Assembly: GCA_963806455.1 (NCBI GenBank) | Contig: CAWDXZ010000004.1 | Coordinates: 226,684-290,683 of the forward strand | Length of the DNA stretch: 64,000 nucleotides | Direction of reading: 5' to 3' | Source: Bog-756 sp963806455 | GTDB taxonomy: Bacteria > Actinomycetota > Acidimicrobiia > Acidimicrobiales > RAAP-2 | Shown: positions 35,410 to 43,934 of the stretch, piece by piece | How the letters are laid out: every line of letters starts with the position of its first letter | How positions within the stretch are numbered: the stretch's first letter is position 1 | Notes under the pieces: model-generated | The model's input: the letters and a program-made list of their open reading frames with translations, nothing else | Told to the model about the DNA's origin: nothing | Database searches by the model: none | Position numbers and translations under genes: made by a program

Positions 35410-36465
35410 TTAGGCCCGGCGGCCCGCCACCGGGGCGGGTCGCGGCGCCGCCGGCGACGGCAGCAATGTCTCGGCCAGGGACTCGGCCAGCGACTCGGCC
35501 AGCGACTCGGCCAGCTGGTCGGCGGTGCCGAACTGGGTGGCCAGCACCCGCCCGCGCTTGTAGGCCAGGTGCGCCGGTACCTCCCACGTGAACCCCATGC
35601 CCCCGTGGACCTGGATGCACGATCGCCCGTTGGCCAGCGCGGCCTCGTCGGCCAGGAGCTTGGCCCCGGTGGCGGCGGCCAAGCCGTCGCCCACCTCGGG
35701 CTGGTCGACAGTGACGGCTGCGGCGTGGACGGCGCAGCGGGCCAGCTCGGTGCGCACCGCCATGTCGGCACAGAGGTGTTTCACCGCCTGGAACCCCCCG
35801 ATGGGCCGACCGAACTGCTGGCGCGAGGTGGCGTACTCGACGGCCAGGTCCGTGGCCCACGCCGCCGCGCCGACTTGGAGCGCGGCGGTGAGCACGGCTC
35901 CGTCGCGGCGCCACCAGGCCGCGATCTCGGGACCGGCCACCGGCTCCCCCGGGGGCAGTCGTTCGATGGCCCACACCGGTGTGAGGGGGTCCATGGGGCG
36001 GCCCAGTCGGGTGGCGTCCAGGCTGGCGGGATCGACCGCGGCCACGCCGTCGGAGGACAGGACCAGCAGGACGTCGAGGTCGTCCACGTCCTCGACCACC
36101 ACCGGCAGCGCCCCCGGCGCGTCTGCGCCGACCTCGACCAGGCCGACCACCGCCGCCCCGGTGTCGGCCCCCTCGACGAGCCCGGCCGCCAGGTGGGTGG
36201 CCACCAGCGGCCCCGGCACCAGCGCCCGGCCGAGCTCCTCGAAGACCAGGGCCGCTTCGGCCAGGCCGAGTCCGATCCCGCCGGACTCCTCGGCCAGGCA
36301 GAGCCCGAACACCCCGGCCTCGCCGAGCTGACGCCAACCGCCCCGGTCCACCACCCGCGCCGCCCCTTCCAGGGCGCGCACCCGGTCGAGGGTGAACCGC
36401 CCCTGGCACAGCCGTCTGATCCCGGCGGCCAGCTCGGTCTGGAGTTCGGTGAGCTCGAAGTCCAC
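35410..36465 (-). CDS. Acyl-CoA dehydrogenase, small subunit type
   Basis: A 351-residue FAD-dependent acyl-CoA dehydrogenase of the shorter type that pairs with a larger partner. Signs are VDFELTELQTELAAGIRRLC, a degenerate middle domain, ATSRQQFGRPIGGFQAVKHL near 230, and IQVHGGMGFTWEVPAHLAYK. GTG 36465 lies 7 bp after the larger FadE gene, the arrangement of mycobacterial alpha2beta2 FadE pairs. A 12-bp tandem repeat at 35468-35515 encodes a repeated SLAE unit near the C-terminus. Confidence 0.87.
   Translation of the reverse strand: MDFELTELQTELAAGIRRLCQGRFTLDRVRALEGAARVVDRGGWRQLGEAGVFGLCLAEESGGIGLGLAEAALVFEELGRALVPGPLVATHLAAGLVEGADTGAAVVGLVEVGADAPGALPVVVEDVDDLDVLLVLSSDGVAAVDPASLDATRLGRPMDPLTPVWAIERLPPGEPVAGPEIAAWWRRDGAVLTAALQVGAAAWATDLAVEYATSRQQFGRPIGGFQAVKHLCADMAVRTELARCAVHAAAVTVDQPEVGDGLAAATGAKLLADEAALANGRSCIQVHGGMGFTWEVPAHLAYKRGRVLATQFGTADQLAESLAESLAESLAETLLPSPAAPRPAPVAGRRA
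35468..35515 (-). repeat. 12-bp tandem repeat inside the small FadE gene
   Basis: GACTCGGCCAGC occurs three times in tandem (35480-35515), preceded by a variant copy. It encodes LAES repeated near the protein C-terminus, so copy number changes keep the frame. Confidence 0.85.
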
Positions 36466-36472
36466 GGCGCCC

Positions 36473-37688
36473 CTATGCCCCTGGGGCCCTGGTCGCGGCC
36501 GGCTCCCGGGGCAGCCCGAGGATGCGTTCGCCCACGATGTTGCGCTGGATCTGGGAGGTGCCGGCGGCGATGGTGAGCGAGATGCCCCGGAGCCAGTCGT
36601 CCACCATGGTGCCGGCCGGGAGGGGGCCCAGCCCGTCGGCGCCGGCCGGGTCGTCGGCGGCCAGCCCGGCCCGGCCGAGCAGGGACAGCGAGAACTCCCC
36701 CAGCCGGCTCCTGGTCTCGGTGTAGGCCAGCTTGAACAGGGTTCCGCCCGGGCCGGGGATGCCGGTGCGGGCGGCCTGGGAGACATGGCGGCGGGTGAGG
36801 GCCCACAGCGCGTCCAGCTCGGCCCGCAGGTGCCCGGCCTGCCGCCGGACGCTCGGGTCGGCCCACACCCCGGTGCGCCGGGCCAACTCGACCGACGACG
36901 ACAGCAGCTCGAAGGCCTCGAGCAGGTCCCCGACGAAGGCGGTGCCCCGTTCGAAGCTCAGGGTGACCATGGTCACCCGCCATCCGTCGTTCTCGGCCCC
37001 GACCCGCCGGTCCACCGGCACCCGGACCTCGTCGAGGAACAGCTGGGCGAACTCGGTGGAGCCGGCGATGGTGCTGAGCGGGCGGATCTCCACTCCCGGG
37101 GCGCGCATGTCCATGATGAGCCAGGAGATGCCCCGGTGGCGGGTGCCCTCGGCCCCGGTCCGCACCAGCAGCTCGCAGTAGTCGGCCACCTCGGCGTGCG
37201 ACGTCCAGATCTTGGTGCCCGTCACGACGTAGTCGTCACCGTCCCGCACCGCCCGGGTGCGCAGGGCGGCCAGGTCGCTGCCGGCGTCGGGCTCGGAGAA
37301 TCCCTGGCACCACACCTCCTCGCCCTTCAGGATGGCGGGTAGGAAGCGACGACGCTGCTCGGGCGTGCCCTCGGCGATGATGGTCGGGCCGGCGTGGAGG
37401 AGCCCGACGAAGTTGACGCCAACGTAGGGGGCGTGGGCCCGTGCGAGCTCCTCCTTGAAGATCAGCTCCTCCACCGGCGAGGCGCCGCGGCCACCGCCCT
37501 CGGCCGGCCAGTCGACGCCGGCGTACCCGGCCTCGAACAGCAGGCGCTGCCAGTGGGTGTCGTAAGCCCGCCGCCCGGGCCAGTCGGTGGGCGAGGGCTT
37601 GGGGGGCAGGCCGGGCAGCGTGCCGGCCAGCCACCGGTGTAGTTCGCCCCGGAATGCCTGCTCGGCCGTCGGTGTAGCGCAGATCCAT
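36473..37688 (-). CDS. Acyl-CoA dehydrogenase, large subunit type, with N-terminal frameshift
   Basis: A FadE-type dehydrogenase of about 405 residues if repaired. FAD/substrate motifs are intact: WCQGFSEPDAGSDLAALRTR and AAGTSQIQRNIVGERILGLP. The expected start is ATG 37688 (MDLRYT), but after codon 6 the match continues in another frame as TAEQAFRGELHRWLAGTLPG, with no start codon in that frame until GTG 37474. A 2-nt deletion or 1-nt insertion near 37670 explains this. From GTG 37474 the protein would lack about 70 residues of the helical N-domain. It follows the amidohydrolase by 23 bp and precedes the small FadE by 7 bp. Confidence 0.8.
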
Positions 37689-37711
37689 ACGTGGAGGACC
37701 GGGCCCCCGGA

Positions 37712-38911
37712 TCAGGTGAAGTTCAGGTCGTAGAGGGAGATGGCGTTGCCCCGGACGATCCTGTAGATCTGCTCGTCGGTCAGGTCCTTCATCTGTTTTT
37801 CGGCGATCTGGCGGGTCTGGGGCCAGGTCGAGTCGGAGTGCGGGTAGTCCGACTCGTAGGTGATGTTGCCCACCCCGATCGACTCCACGTTGCGCAGGCC
37901 GAACGCGTCGTCGAAGAAGCAGCCGTAGATCTGGCGGTGGAAGTAGGTCGAAGGAGGCTCGGGCACGATGTCGGCCACACCCCCCCAACCCCGGTTCTCC
38001 TCCCACACCTTGTCGGCGCGCTCGAGGATGTAGGGGATCCATCCGATCTGACCCTCGGCGTAGGCGAGCTTGAGGTCCGGGAAGCGGACCAGCGCTCCTG
38101 AGAACATGAAGTCGACCATCGAGTAGGTGGCGTTGGAGTGGGTGAGGGTGGACCCGACCGCCGGCGGGGCGTCGGCCGAGGTGGATGGCATCTTCGACGA
38201 CGAGCCGATGTGCATGTTGACCACGGTGCGGGTCTCGGCGCAGGCCCGGAAGAACGGGTCCCAGTAGTGGTCGGGGTCGTGCACCGAGGGCAGCCCGAGG
38301 AAGGGGGGGATCTCGCTGAAGCACACGGCGCGGACCCCCCGGTCGGCGTTGCGCCGCACCTCGGCGGCGGCCAGTTCGGCGTCCCACAGCGGGACCAGGG
38401 TGAGCGGGATCAGGCGGCCCCCGGCCTCGGGGCCGCACCACTCCTCGACCATCCAGTCGTTGTAGGCCCGCACGCACAGCAGGGCCAGCTCCTTGTCCTG
38501 GGCCTCGGTGAAGGTCTGGCCGCAGAACCGCGGGAAGGTCGGGAAGCAGATGGACGCCTCGAGATGGTTGACGTCCATGTCCTCGAGGCGCGGTGCGACC
38601 TGGTACGAGCCCGGGCGCATGTCCTCGTAGGTGATGCCCCGCATGGTGACCTCGTCACGGGGCACGCCCACGGCCGAGTCCACCCGCAGGAGCGGGCGCT
38701 TGAGGTCCTCGTAGTACCACCAGTCGGTCGGGAACCCCTCGGAGCCCGGGTTGACGGTGAGCTTGCCGCCCACGAAGGTGATCTCGCCCATCGGGGCACG
38801 CACCACCCGTGGCCCGACGTCGTGGTACTTCTTCGGGAGCCGGTCGATCCACACGTGGGAGGGCTCGACCACGTGGTCGTCCACCGAGATGATCTTGGGC
38901 ATGTCGGCCAT
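37712..38911 (-). CDS. Amidohydrolase 2 family metal-dependent hydrolase
   Basis: A 399-residue TIM-barrel hydrolase of the ACMSD/amidohydrolase-2 family. It begins with PKIISVDDHVVEP (VDDH replaces the usual DxH pair), has VNMHIGSSSKMP and LKLAYAEGQIGWIPYILERA, and ends with NITYESDYPHSDSTWP, where the last metal Asp lies. Related enzymes decarboxylate or hydrolyse ring-cleavage products. It heads the operon with two FadEs and an LLM oxidoreductase. Shared operator site 4 lies 22 bp upstream of its ATG. Confidence 0.88.
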   Translation of the reverse strand: MADMPKIISVDDHVVEPSHVWIDRLPKKYHDVGPRVVRAPMGEITFVGGKLTVNPGSEGFPTDWWYYEDLKRPLLRVDSAVGVPRDEVTMRGITYEDMRPGSYQVAPRLEDMDVNHLEASICFPTFPRFCGQTFTEAQDKELALLCVRAYNDWMVEEWCGPEAGGRLIPLTLVPLWDAELAAAEVRRNADRGVRAVCFSEIPPFLGLPSVHDPDHYWDPFFRACAETRTVVNMHIGSSSKMPSTSADAPPAVGSTLTHSNATYSMVDFMFSGALVRFPDLKLAYAEGQIGWIPYILERADKVWEENRGWGGVADIVPEPPSTYFHRQIYGCFFDDAFGLRNVESIGVGNITYESDYPHSDSTWPQTRQIAEKQMKDLTDEQIYRIVRGNAISLYDLNFT

Positions 38912-38933
38912 GATCTGGAGTGTAACCCTCGTC

Positions 38934-38948
38934 CTGACGGTGCGTCAG
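38934..38948. promoter_or_regulatory. Palindromic operator, site 4
   Basis: CTGACGGTGCGTCAG, extended to 7-bp perfect arms CCTGACG/CGTCAGG at 38933-38949. It lies 22 bp upstream of the amidohydrolase-FadE-FadE-LLM operon and 40 bp downstream of the SDR stop, so it controls the operon rather than the SDR. Confidence 0.7.
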
Positions 38949-38988
38949 GTGCCGCGCCGGCCCCCGGGGGCCGCCCGGGCCGCACCGG

Positions 38989-39798
38989 TCAGACCATGGC
39001 CACCCCGCCGTTGGGCCGGAGCACCTGCCCGGTCATGAACCGGGAGGCATCCGAGGCCAGATAGAGGACGGCCGCGGCGATGTCCTCTGGCTCGCCGATG
39101 GACCGGAGCGGTGTGTACTTGCGCATGGGGGCGACCACCGCCTCCTGCATGGCTTCGTCGACCGTGCCGTCCGGGCGTACGAAGTAGCGCCCGGTCATCC
39201 CGGTGAGGACGAAGCCGGGGGCCACCGCGTTGACCCGCACGTGACGCTTGCCCACCTCGATGGCCATCGACTTGGTCATCTGCACCACGCCGGCCTTGCA
39301 GATGGCGTAGCTGGCGATGTTCGGGCTCGGAGCATCGGCCGCCGCCGACGAGGCGTTGATGATCGAACCACCCTCGGGCTGGGTCACCATCGCCCGCCCG
39401 GCCGCCTGGCACCCGAAGAAGACCCCCTTGAGGTTCACCGAGATGATCCGGTCGAGGTCGTCCTCGGGCGCCTCGAGGAACGGCCCCTCCACCATGATGC
39501 CGGCGATGTTGCACCAGACATGGATGCCCCCCAGTCCGGCGGCGACCCGTCCGGCCAGGGCGTCGACGTCGGCGCGCACCGACACGTCGAGCTCGGCCCC
39601 GTCGGCGCGGCCCCCCCGGGCGATGATCTCGTCGGCGGTGGCCCGGGCGGTGTCGCCGCGGATGTCGGCGCACACCACGGTGGCACCCGCCCCGCCGAGG
39701 GCCAACGCGCTGGCCCGGCCGATGCCGCTCCCCGCCCCCGTGACCACGGCGACCTTGCCGTCGACCCGGAAGGACTCGATGAGGGTGGTGGCTTCCAT
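38989..39798 (-). CDS. Short-chain dehydrogenase/reductase
   Basis: A 269-residue classical SDR. The cofactor motif TGAGSGIG is at residues 20-27, with an acidic Asp after the second strand (CADIRGD) favouring NAD. NNAG is altered to CNIAG, and the catalytic Tyr/Lys lie in YAICK near 164-168. The C-terminus MTGQVLRPNGGVAMV is typical. ATG 39798 has an AAGGAG site about 10 nt upstream. A dehydrogenase or reductase of a hydroxyl group in a catabolic pathway; the substrate is unknown. Confidence 0.9.
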   Translation of the reverse strand: MEATTLIESFRVDGKVAVVTGAGSGIGRASALALGGAGATVVCADIRGDTARATADEIIARGGRADGAELDVSVRADVDALAGRVAAGLGGIHVWCNIAGIMVEGPFLEAPEDDLDRIISVNLKGVFFGCQAAGRAMVTQPEGGSIINASSAAADAPSPNIASYAICKAGVVQMTKSMAIEVGKRHVRVNAVAPGFVLTGMTGRYFVRPDGTVDEAMQEAVVAPMRKYTPLRSIGEPEDIAAAVLYLASDASRFMTGQVLRPNGGVAMV

Positions 39799-40143
39799 GG
39801 GGGTCCAACTCCTTCTGGCTGGCGGCGTGTGGCCTCCCTCTGGCCGTCGGCGCGACGCCTCCGGCCGGGGCCGAGCAGGCTGCCAAGCTACTTGACCGAC
39901 GCCGGCCGGCTCCGGGCGCTCGGCCGCCGCCCCGCTCGGCCGCCGCCCCGCTCCGCCGCCGCCGTTCCGAGCGCCCCGGTCCCGAGCGCCTCGGGCCCGC
40001 GTCCCCCGGGGTCAGCTGCGGGCGGCGATCGGGTCCCGTCGAGCCCGTTAGCCTCGGGCCGGTGGGCGCCATGACGTGCGGCGGCGGGCGGCGGGCGGCG
40101 CGGACGGCCCGGACGCCCGGCGGGGACGACCCGGACGCCCGGC
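39799..40143. other. Spacer with short GC-rich tandem repeats
   Basis: No gene is supported in this 345-bp gap. It holds a GCTCGGCCGCCGCCCCG-type tandem repeat (about 39919-39962), GGCGGGC repeats near 40080-40100, and a 22-bp tandem duplication at 40104-40147 that reaches into the next start codon. Confidence 0.6.
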
Positions 40144-41271
40144 GTGGATGAGTCGGTGCTCGGTCCGGTGCGGAGCCAGGCCACCGAGATCGCCCGGGGC
40201 TGGTCGCCACCGGGCGCACCACCGTCGTGGGCTCTCACCGCGTCGATCTTCTCCGTCCTGGCCGAGGACGAGGAGCTACTGGGACTGGCCGCCGAGATCC
40301 CCGCCGAGCGGATGCCCGCGCTGCTCTTCTGTGCCGCCTCCTGCTATCTGGTCGACCGTCACCAGCCGCCGGGACTGGTCCACTACTTTCCCGTCGCCGG
40401 CCGGTCCCAGCCCGGACTCGACGGGGACTTCGCCCCGGCCTTCCGGGCCTTCTGCCTCGACCACCGCGCCGAGCTGCTCGGCCTCGTCCGCCACCGCCGC
40501 TATCAGATGAACGAGGTGGCACGGTGCACCCAGGTGGCGTTGGCGCTGGCCGTCCTCGACCACCGGCCCGGACCGGAGGGCACGGCCCTCATCGACATCG
40601 GTGCCGGCGCCGGGCTCGGCCTCCACCCCGACCGCTACGGCCACCGGCTGAGCACCGGCGAGTGGCTCGGTGACCGGGGCTCCCCCCTGGTGCTCGACTG
40701 TGAGGCCCGGGGACCGGTACCGCCGGGTCCGTATTCGCTGCCTCGGATCGGCTGGCGTGTCGGCATCGACCTCGATCCCGCCGATCTCGCCCGACCGGAC
40801 GACCGTCGGTGGATGCTCTCGTGCGTGCCACCCGAGACCGACTCCCGCGCCCGATTCGACCGGGCCGCCCGGATTGCCCTGGCCCACCCGTGCCGGATCG
40901 TCCGGGGGAACGCCGTCGAGCTCCTGCCGGACGTGCTCGAGGAGGTTCCCGACCGGCTGTACCCGGTCGTGGTGGACAGCTACACCGCCGTCTTCTTCTC
41001 GAACCCGGAGCGCGCCGAGCTCGGTGAGCGCCTGCGACGGTGGGCGGGAAGGCGCGACCTGGCGTGGATCTCGCTCGACCCCCTCGTCCCGCTGGGGACG
41101 GCCGGACGCCACAGCGTCCAGGGCCTGGATGTGCCGCCCGACCTGGTGACCGAGTACCAGCGCCACGGGGTGTTCGCCCTCCTCGGGGTGGTCTCCTTCG
41201 ATCGAGGCCGGCGACGCGGCCGCGTGCTCGCCCACGCTCACCCGTCGGGCACCAGCCTCTCCTGGTTGTGA
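40144..41271 (+). CDS. DUF2332 family protein
   Basis: A 375-residue protein. The core LIDIGAGAGLGLHPDRYGHR near 150 and SYTAVFFS later match the DUF2332 family, whose central part looks like a degenerate methyltransferase fold (DIGAGAG resembles a SAM-binding loop; inference). The reaction is unknown. GTG 40144 is the only start after an in-frame stop at 40072-40074 and lies in the second copy of a 22-bp tandem repeat. No RBS is visible. Confidence 0.75.
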   Translation: MDESVLGPVRSQATEIARGWSPPGAPPSWALTASIFSVLAEDEELLGLAAEIPAERMPALLFCAASCYLVDRHQPPGLVHYFPVAGRSQPGLDGDFAPAFRAFCLDHRAELLGLVRHRRYQMNEVARCTQVALALAVLDHRPGPEGTALIDIGAGAGLGLHPDRYGHRLSTGEWLGDRGSPLVLDCEARGPVPPGPYSLPRIGWRVGIDLDPADLARPDDRRWMLSCVPPETDSRARFDRAARIALAHPCRIVRGNAVELLPDVLEEVPDRLYPVVVDSYTAVFFSNPERAELGERLRRWAGRRDLAWISLDPLVPLGTAGRHSVQGLDVPPDLVTEYQRHGVFALLGVVSFDRGRRRGRVLAHAHPSGTSLSWL

Positions 41272-41316
41272 CGCGCAACGTCTGGCGGTCCCGTCGGCAC
41301 AAAGTCACGTTCAGCC

Positions 41317-41346
41317 TTCACAAGCACGATCCCGGCTGCTTACCAT
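41317..41346 (+). promoter_or_regulatory. Promoter of the CHAP/repeat protein
   Basis: TTCACA at 41317-41322 and TACCAT at 41341-41346 are separated by 18 bp. The start GTG 41353 lies 6 nt after the -10 with no RBS, so the transcript is probably leaderless. Confidence 0.55.
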
Positions 41347-41352
41347 GGGGCG

Positions 41353-42798
41353 GTGCGCCGGCAGCCGATGGGAGTGGTGACCTTCCTCCGGCAGCGGGCC
41401 ATCGCGGCGGCCGCCGTTCTCGCCCTCACCGGGCTCGCCGCCTCGGGGCTGATGGTCGCCACCGGTCCGGCCCAGGCGGCCGGGATCACCCCGCTCGGGC
41501 CCCGCGTCTACCAGGGCGGAGGTGTCATCGGCTTCGGCGACGCCCGGGCGACCAACACCCCGATCGGCTCGGCCCTGAGCTCGGTCATGGTGGCCATGGC
41601 GACCAACCCCGCCTCCACCCCCGAGAACCAGGGATACTGGCTGGCCGCCGCCGACGGCGGGGTGTTCGCCCAGGGCAACGCCGGCTTCTACGGCTCCCTC
41701 GGTGCACTGCGGCTCGAGGGGCCGGTGGTGGGCATGGCGGCCACCCCCGACGGCCGGGGCTACTGGCTGGTGGCCCTCGACGGCGGGGTGTTCGCCTTCG
41801 GTGACGCCCCGTTCTACGGGTCGATGGGAGCCACCCACCTGAACCAGCCGGTGGTGGGCATGGCCGCCACCCCCGACGGACGCGGCTACTGGCTGGTGGC
41901 GGCGGACGGCGGGATCTTCTCCTTCGGCGACGCCAGCTTCTACGGGTCGATGGGCGGCACTCCCCTGGTCGCCCCGGTGACCGGGATGGCCGTCACGGCC
42001 AGCGGGCACGGCTACTGGCTGGTGGCGGCGGACGGCGGGATCTTCTCCTTCGGCGACGCCCCGTTCTACGGGTCGATGGGCGGTCAGGTGCTCAATGACC
42101 CGGTGGTCGGCATGGCTCCCTCACTGCACGGCGCCGGGTACCTGCTGGTCTCGACCGACGGTGGGATCTTCGGTTTCGGCCAAGTGTCCTACTTCGGATC
42201 GCTCGGCGCCGGCTACGGCGGCGATCCGACCGACGTGCCCCCGGTGGCCGGCATCGCCCTCACTCCCGGGGCTCAGGGCTACTGGTTGCTGGAGCCCGAC
42301 GGTTGGTCCTACGGCTTCACCAACCCGCCCAGCCCGGCACCGTCACCGACCGCCTCGACCATCGTGTCGGTGGCCAACAGCCAGGTCAACAGCGATCCGG
42401 TCCGGGGCCAGTTCTGCAACCCCTACGGGCCGTGCGAGGAGTGGTGCGCGTTGTTCGCCACCTGGGTGTGGCAGCAGGCGGGCATCCCCATCCCGTCGTA
42501 CCCCTTCACCGGCAGCGTGTACGACTGGGCCGCCACCAACACCGGGGTGCTCCCGCCGACCGTGCCCCCGGTCCCCGGGGACGCCGTGCTGTACGGGACC
42601 GGCCCGTCGTCGACGGCCACGTCGCCCCACATGGGCATCGTGGTGCAGGTCTGGCCGGACGGGGCGTTGGTGACCATCGAGGGGGACGCCGGCCCGGCGC
42701 CCACCGGCTCGCTGGGCGTGGTCATCAACGGCCCCTACCTGCCGTCGCAGTCGGCGGCCTACAACGGGATGCCCATCTACGCCTACGCCCTGCCCTGA
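41353..42798 (+). CDS. Secreted GYW/DGG-repeat protein with C-terminal CHAP domain
   Basis: A 481-residue exported protein. The signal peptide runs to about residue 42 (ALTGLAASGLMVATGPAQAA). Next come six repeats of about 42 residues (GYWLVAADGGIFSFGDA), preceded by half a repeat (GVIGFGDARATNTPIGSAL), which could close a propeller ring. The C-terminal domain has ANSQVNSDP, EEWCALFATWVWQQAG with Cys near 365 and SPHMGIVVQV with His near 426, matching CHAP/NlpC-P60 peptidoglycan amidases. Probably a cell-wall hydrolase. Two neighbouring repeats are nearly identical at DNA level (41884 and 42010 onward), pointing to recent repeat expansion. Confidence 0.83.
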   Translation: MRRQPMGVVTFLRQRAIAAAAVLALTGLAASGLMVATGPAQAAGITPLGPRVYQGGGVIGFGDARATNTPIGSALSSVMVAMATNPASTPENQGYWLAAADGGVFAQGNAGFYGSLGALRLEGPVVGMAATPDGRGYWLVALDGGVFAFGDAPFYGSMGATHLNQPVVGMAATPDGRGYWLVAADGGIFSFGDASFYGSMGGTPLVAPVTGMAVTASGHGYWLVAADGGIFSFGDAPFYGSMGGQVLNDPVVGMAPSLHGAGYLLVSTDGGIFGFGQVSYFGSLGAGYGGDPTDVPPVAGIALTPGAQGYWLLEPDGWSYGFTNPPSPAPSPTASTIVSVANSQVNSDPVRGQFCNPYGPCEEWCALFATWVWQQAGIPIPSYPFTGSVYDWAATNTGVLPPTVPPVPGDAVLYGTGPSSTATSPHMGIVVQVWPDGALVTIEGDAGPAPTGSLGVVINGPYLPSQSAAYNGMPIYAYALP

Positions 42799-42815
42799 CA
42801 GGCCGGCCCCGGGTG

Positions 42816-42899
42816 AGCTGGTCCGGTGGTTCAGACCCCCGGTCAACTGGTCCGGCGGGCCGGCCCCCGGTCGCCCGGTCCGGCGGGTTCAGCCCCGGC
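42816..42899. repeat. Three imperfect 28-bp tandem repeats
   Basis: Copies at 42816-42843, 42844-42871 and 42872-42899 share the core CTGGTCCGGCGGGTTCAG/CCCCCGGT with substitutions. They fill the gap between convergent genes and run into the last codons of the small FadE gene. Confidence 0.7.
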
Positions 42900-43917
42900 C
42901 GACCAGGTCGGACAGGACCCGGGCCCGGTGCTCGTCGGCCGAGCCCCACGCCGCGGCGAGGGCCCAGGCCCGCTTGAGGAACAGGTGCAGGTCGCACTCC
43001 CACGTGTACCCGATGGCGCCGTGCACCTGCAATGACACCCGGGCCGCCTCGGTGGCGGCGTCGGAGGCAGAGGCCTTGGCCGTCGATGCCGCCCTCGACG
43101 CCGACGGCTCGCCCACGTCGAGCGCCCAGGCGGCGGCGTAGACCACCGGTCGGGCGAACTCCAGCTTGACCTGGGCCCCGGCCAGGAGGTGCTTGACCGC
43201 CTGGAAGCTGCCGATCGGCCGGCCGAACTGGTGGCGCTCCTTGGCATAGGCGGCGGCCAGGGAGATCAACTGGTCGGCCAGGCCGAGCAGCTCGGCCCCC
43301 GCGGCCACCGCGGCCCGGTCGCCCGTCCGTCGGAGGGCCGCCTCCGCCTCGGCGCCGCGGGCCAGCAGCGAGCGCGCCGCCGGCTCCCACCGGACCGTCC
43401 CCCACCGGCGGGTGGGGTCGAGGGAGGGGATCGGCGTCACCGTGACGGCCTCGGGCTCGAGCAGGTGGACCTCGACCGGCCCCTCGGACCCCGCCGTGCC
43501 GAGGAGGTAGACGTCGGCGCCGTCCGCGCCGGCCACCGGCCCGGGTCCCCCGGTCCCGACGGCGGCGGCGACCTCGCCCGCGCTGATGGCCTCGAGCCAG
43601 CGCCCGGTGGGGTGGCCCAGGTCGGCGAGGAGTGGCACGGCCAGGGCGGTGGTCTCGAGCAGGGGCTCGGGCAGGGCGACCCGGCCGGCCTCCTCCAGCA
43701 GCGGCACCAGGTCGACCAGGCCGAGCCCCAGGCCGCCGTGGTCGGGCGGCACCGACAGTCCGATCACCCCCAGCTCGGCCAAGGTGGCCCATCGCCGGGT
43801 CCGGGCCACCGGGGCGTCGTAGGCCGCCCGGACGTCGGCGGGCCCGCACTCCTTGGCCAGCACCTGGCGCACGGTGTCCCGGAATTCGAGCTGTTGGTCG
43901 GAGAAGGCGAAGTGCAC
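42889..43917 (-). CDS. Acyl-CoA dehydrogenase, small subunit type
   Basis: A 342-residue FadE paralogous to the one at 35410. Signs are HFAFSDQQLEFRDTVRQVL, IGLSVPPDHGGLGLGLVDLV, ERHQFGRPIGSFQAVKHLL, and LQVHGAIGYTWECDLHLFLK. GTG 43917 lies 17 bp after the larger FadE gene. The pair probably forms a heteromeric dehydrogenase, as with FadE26-27 and FadE28-29 in mycobacterial steroid side-chain degradation. The 3' end overlaps the 28-bp repeat array. Confidence 0.87.
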   Translation of the reverse strand: MHFAFSDQQLEFRDTVRQVLAKECGPADVRAAYDAPVARTRRWATLAELGVIGLSVPPDHGGLGLGLVDLVPLLEEAGRVALPEPLLETTALAVPLLADLGHPTGRWLEAISAGEVAAAVGTGGPGPVAGADGADVYLLGTAGSEGPVEVHLLEPEAVTVTPIPSLDPTRRWGTVRWEPAARSLLARGAEAEAALRRTGDRAAVAAGAELLGLADQLISLAAAYAKERHQFGRPIGSFQAVKHLLAGAQVKLEFARPVVYAAAWALDVGEPSASRAASTAKASASDAATEAARVSLQVHGAIGYTWECDLHLFLKRAWALAAAWGSADEHRARVLSDLVGRG

Positions 43918-43934
43918 GGCCGGGCTCCGTCGGG

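Noticed and set aside
40072..40150. A short ATG frame overlapping the DUF2332 start
   Set aside because: It is composed of repeated Arg/Gly codons from simple GC-rich repeats, with no support for translation.
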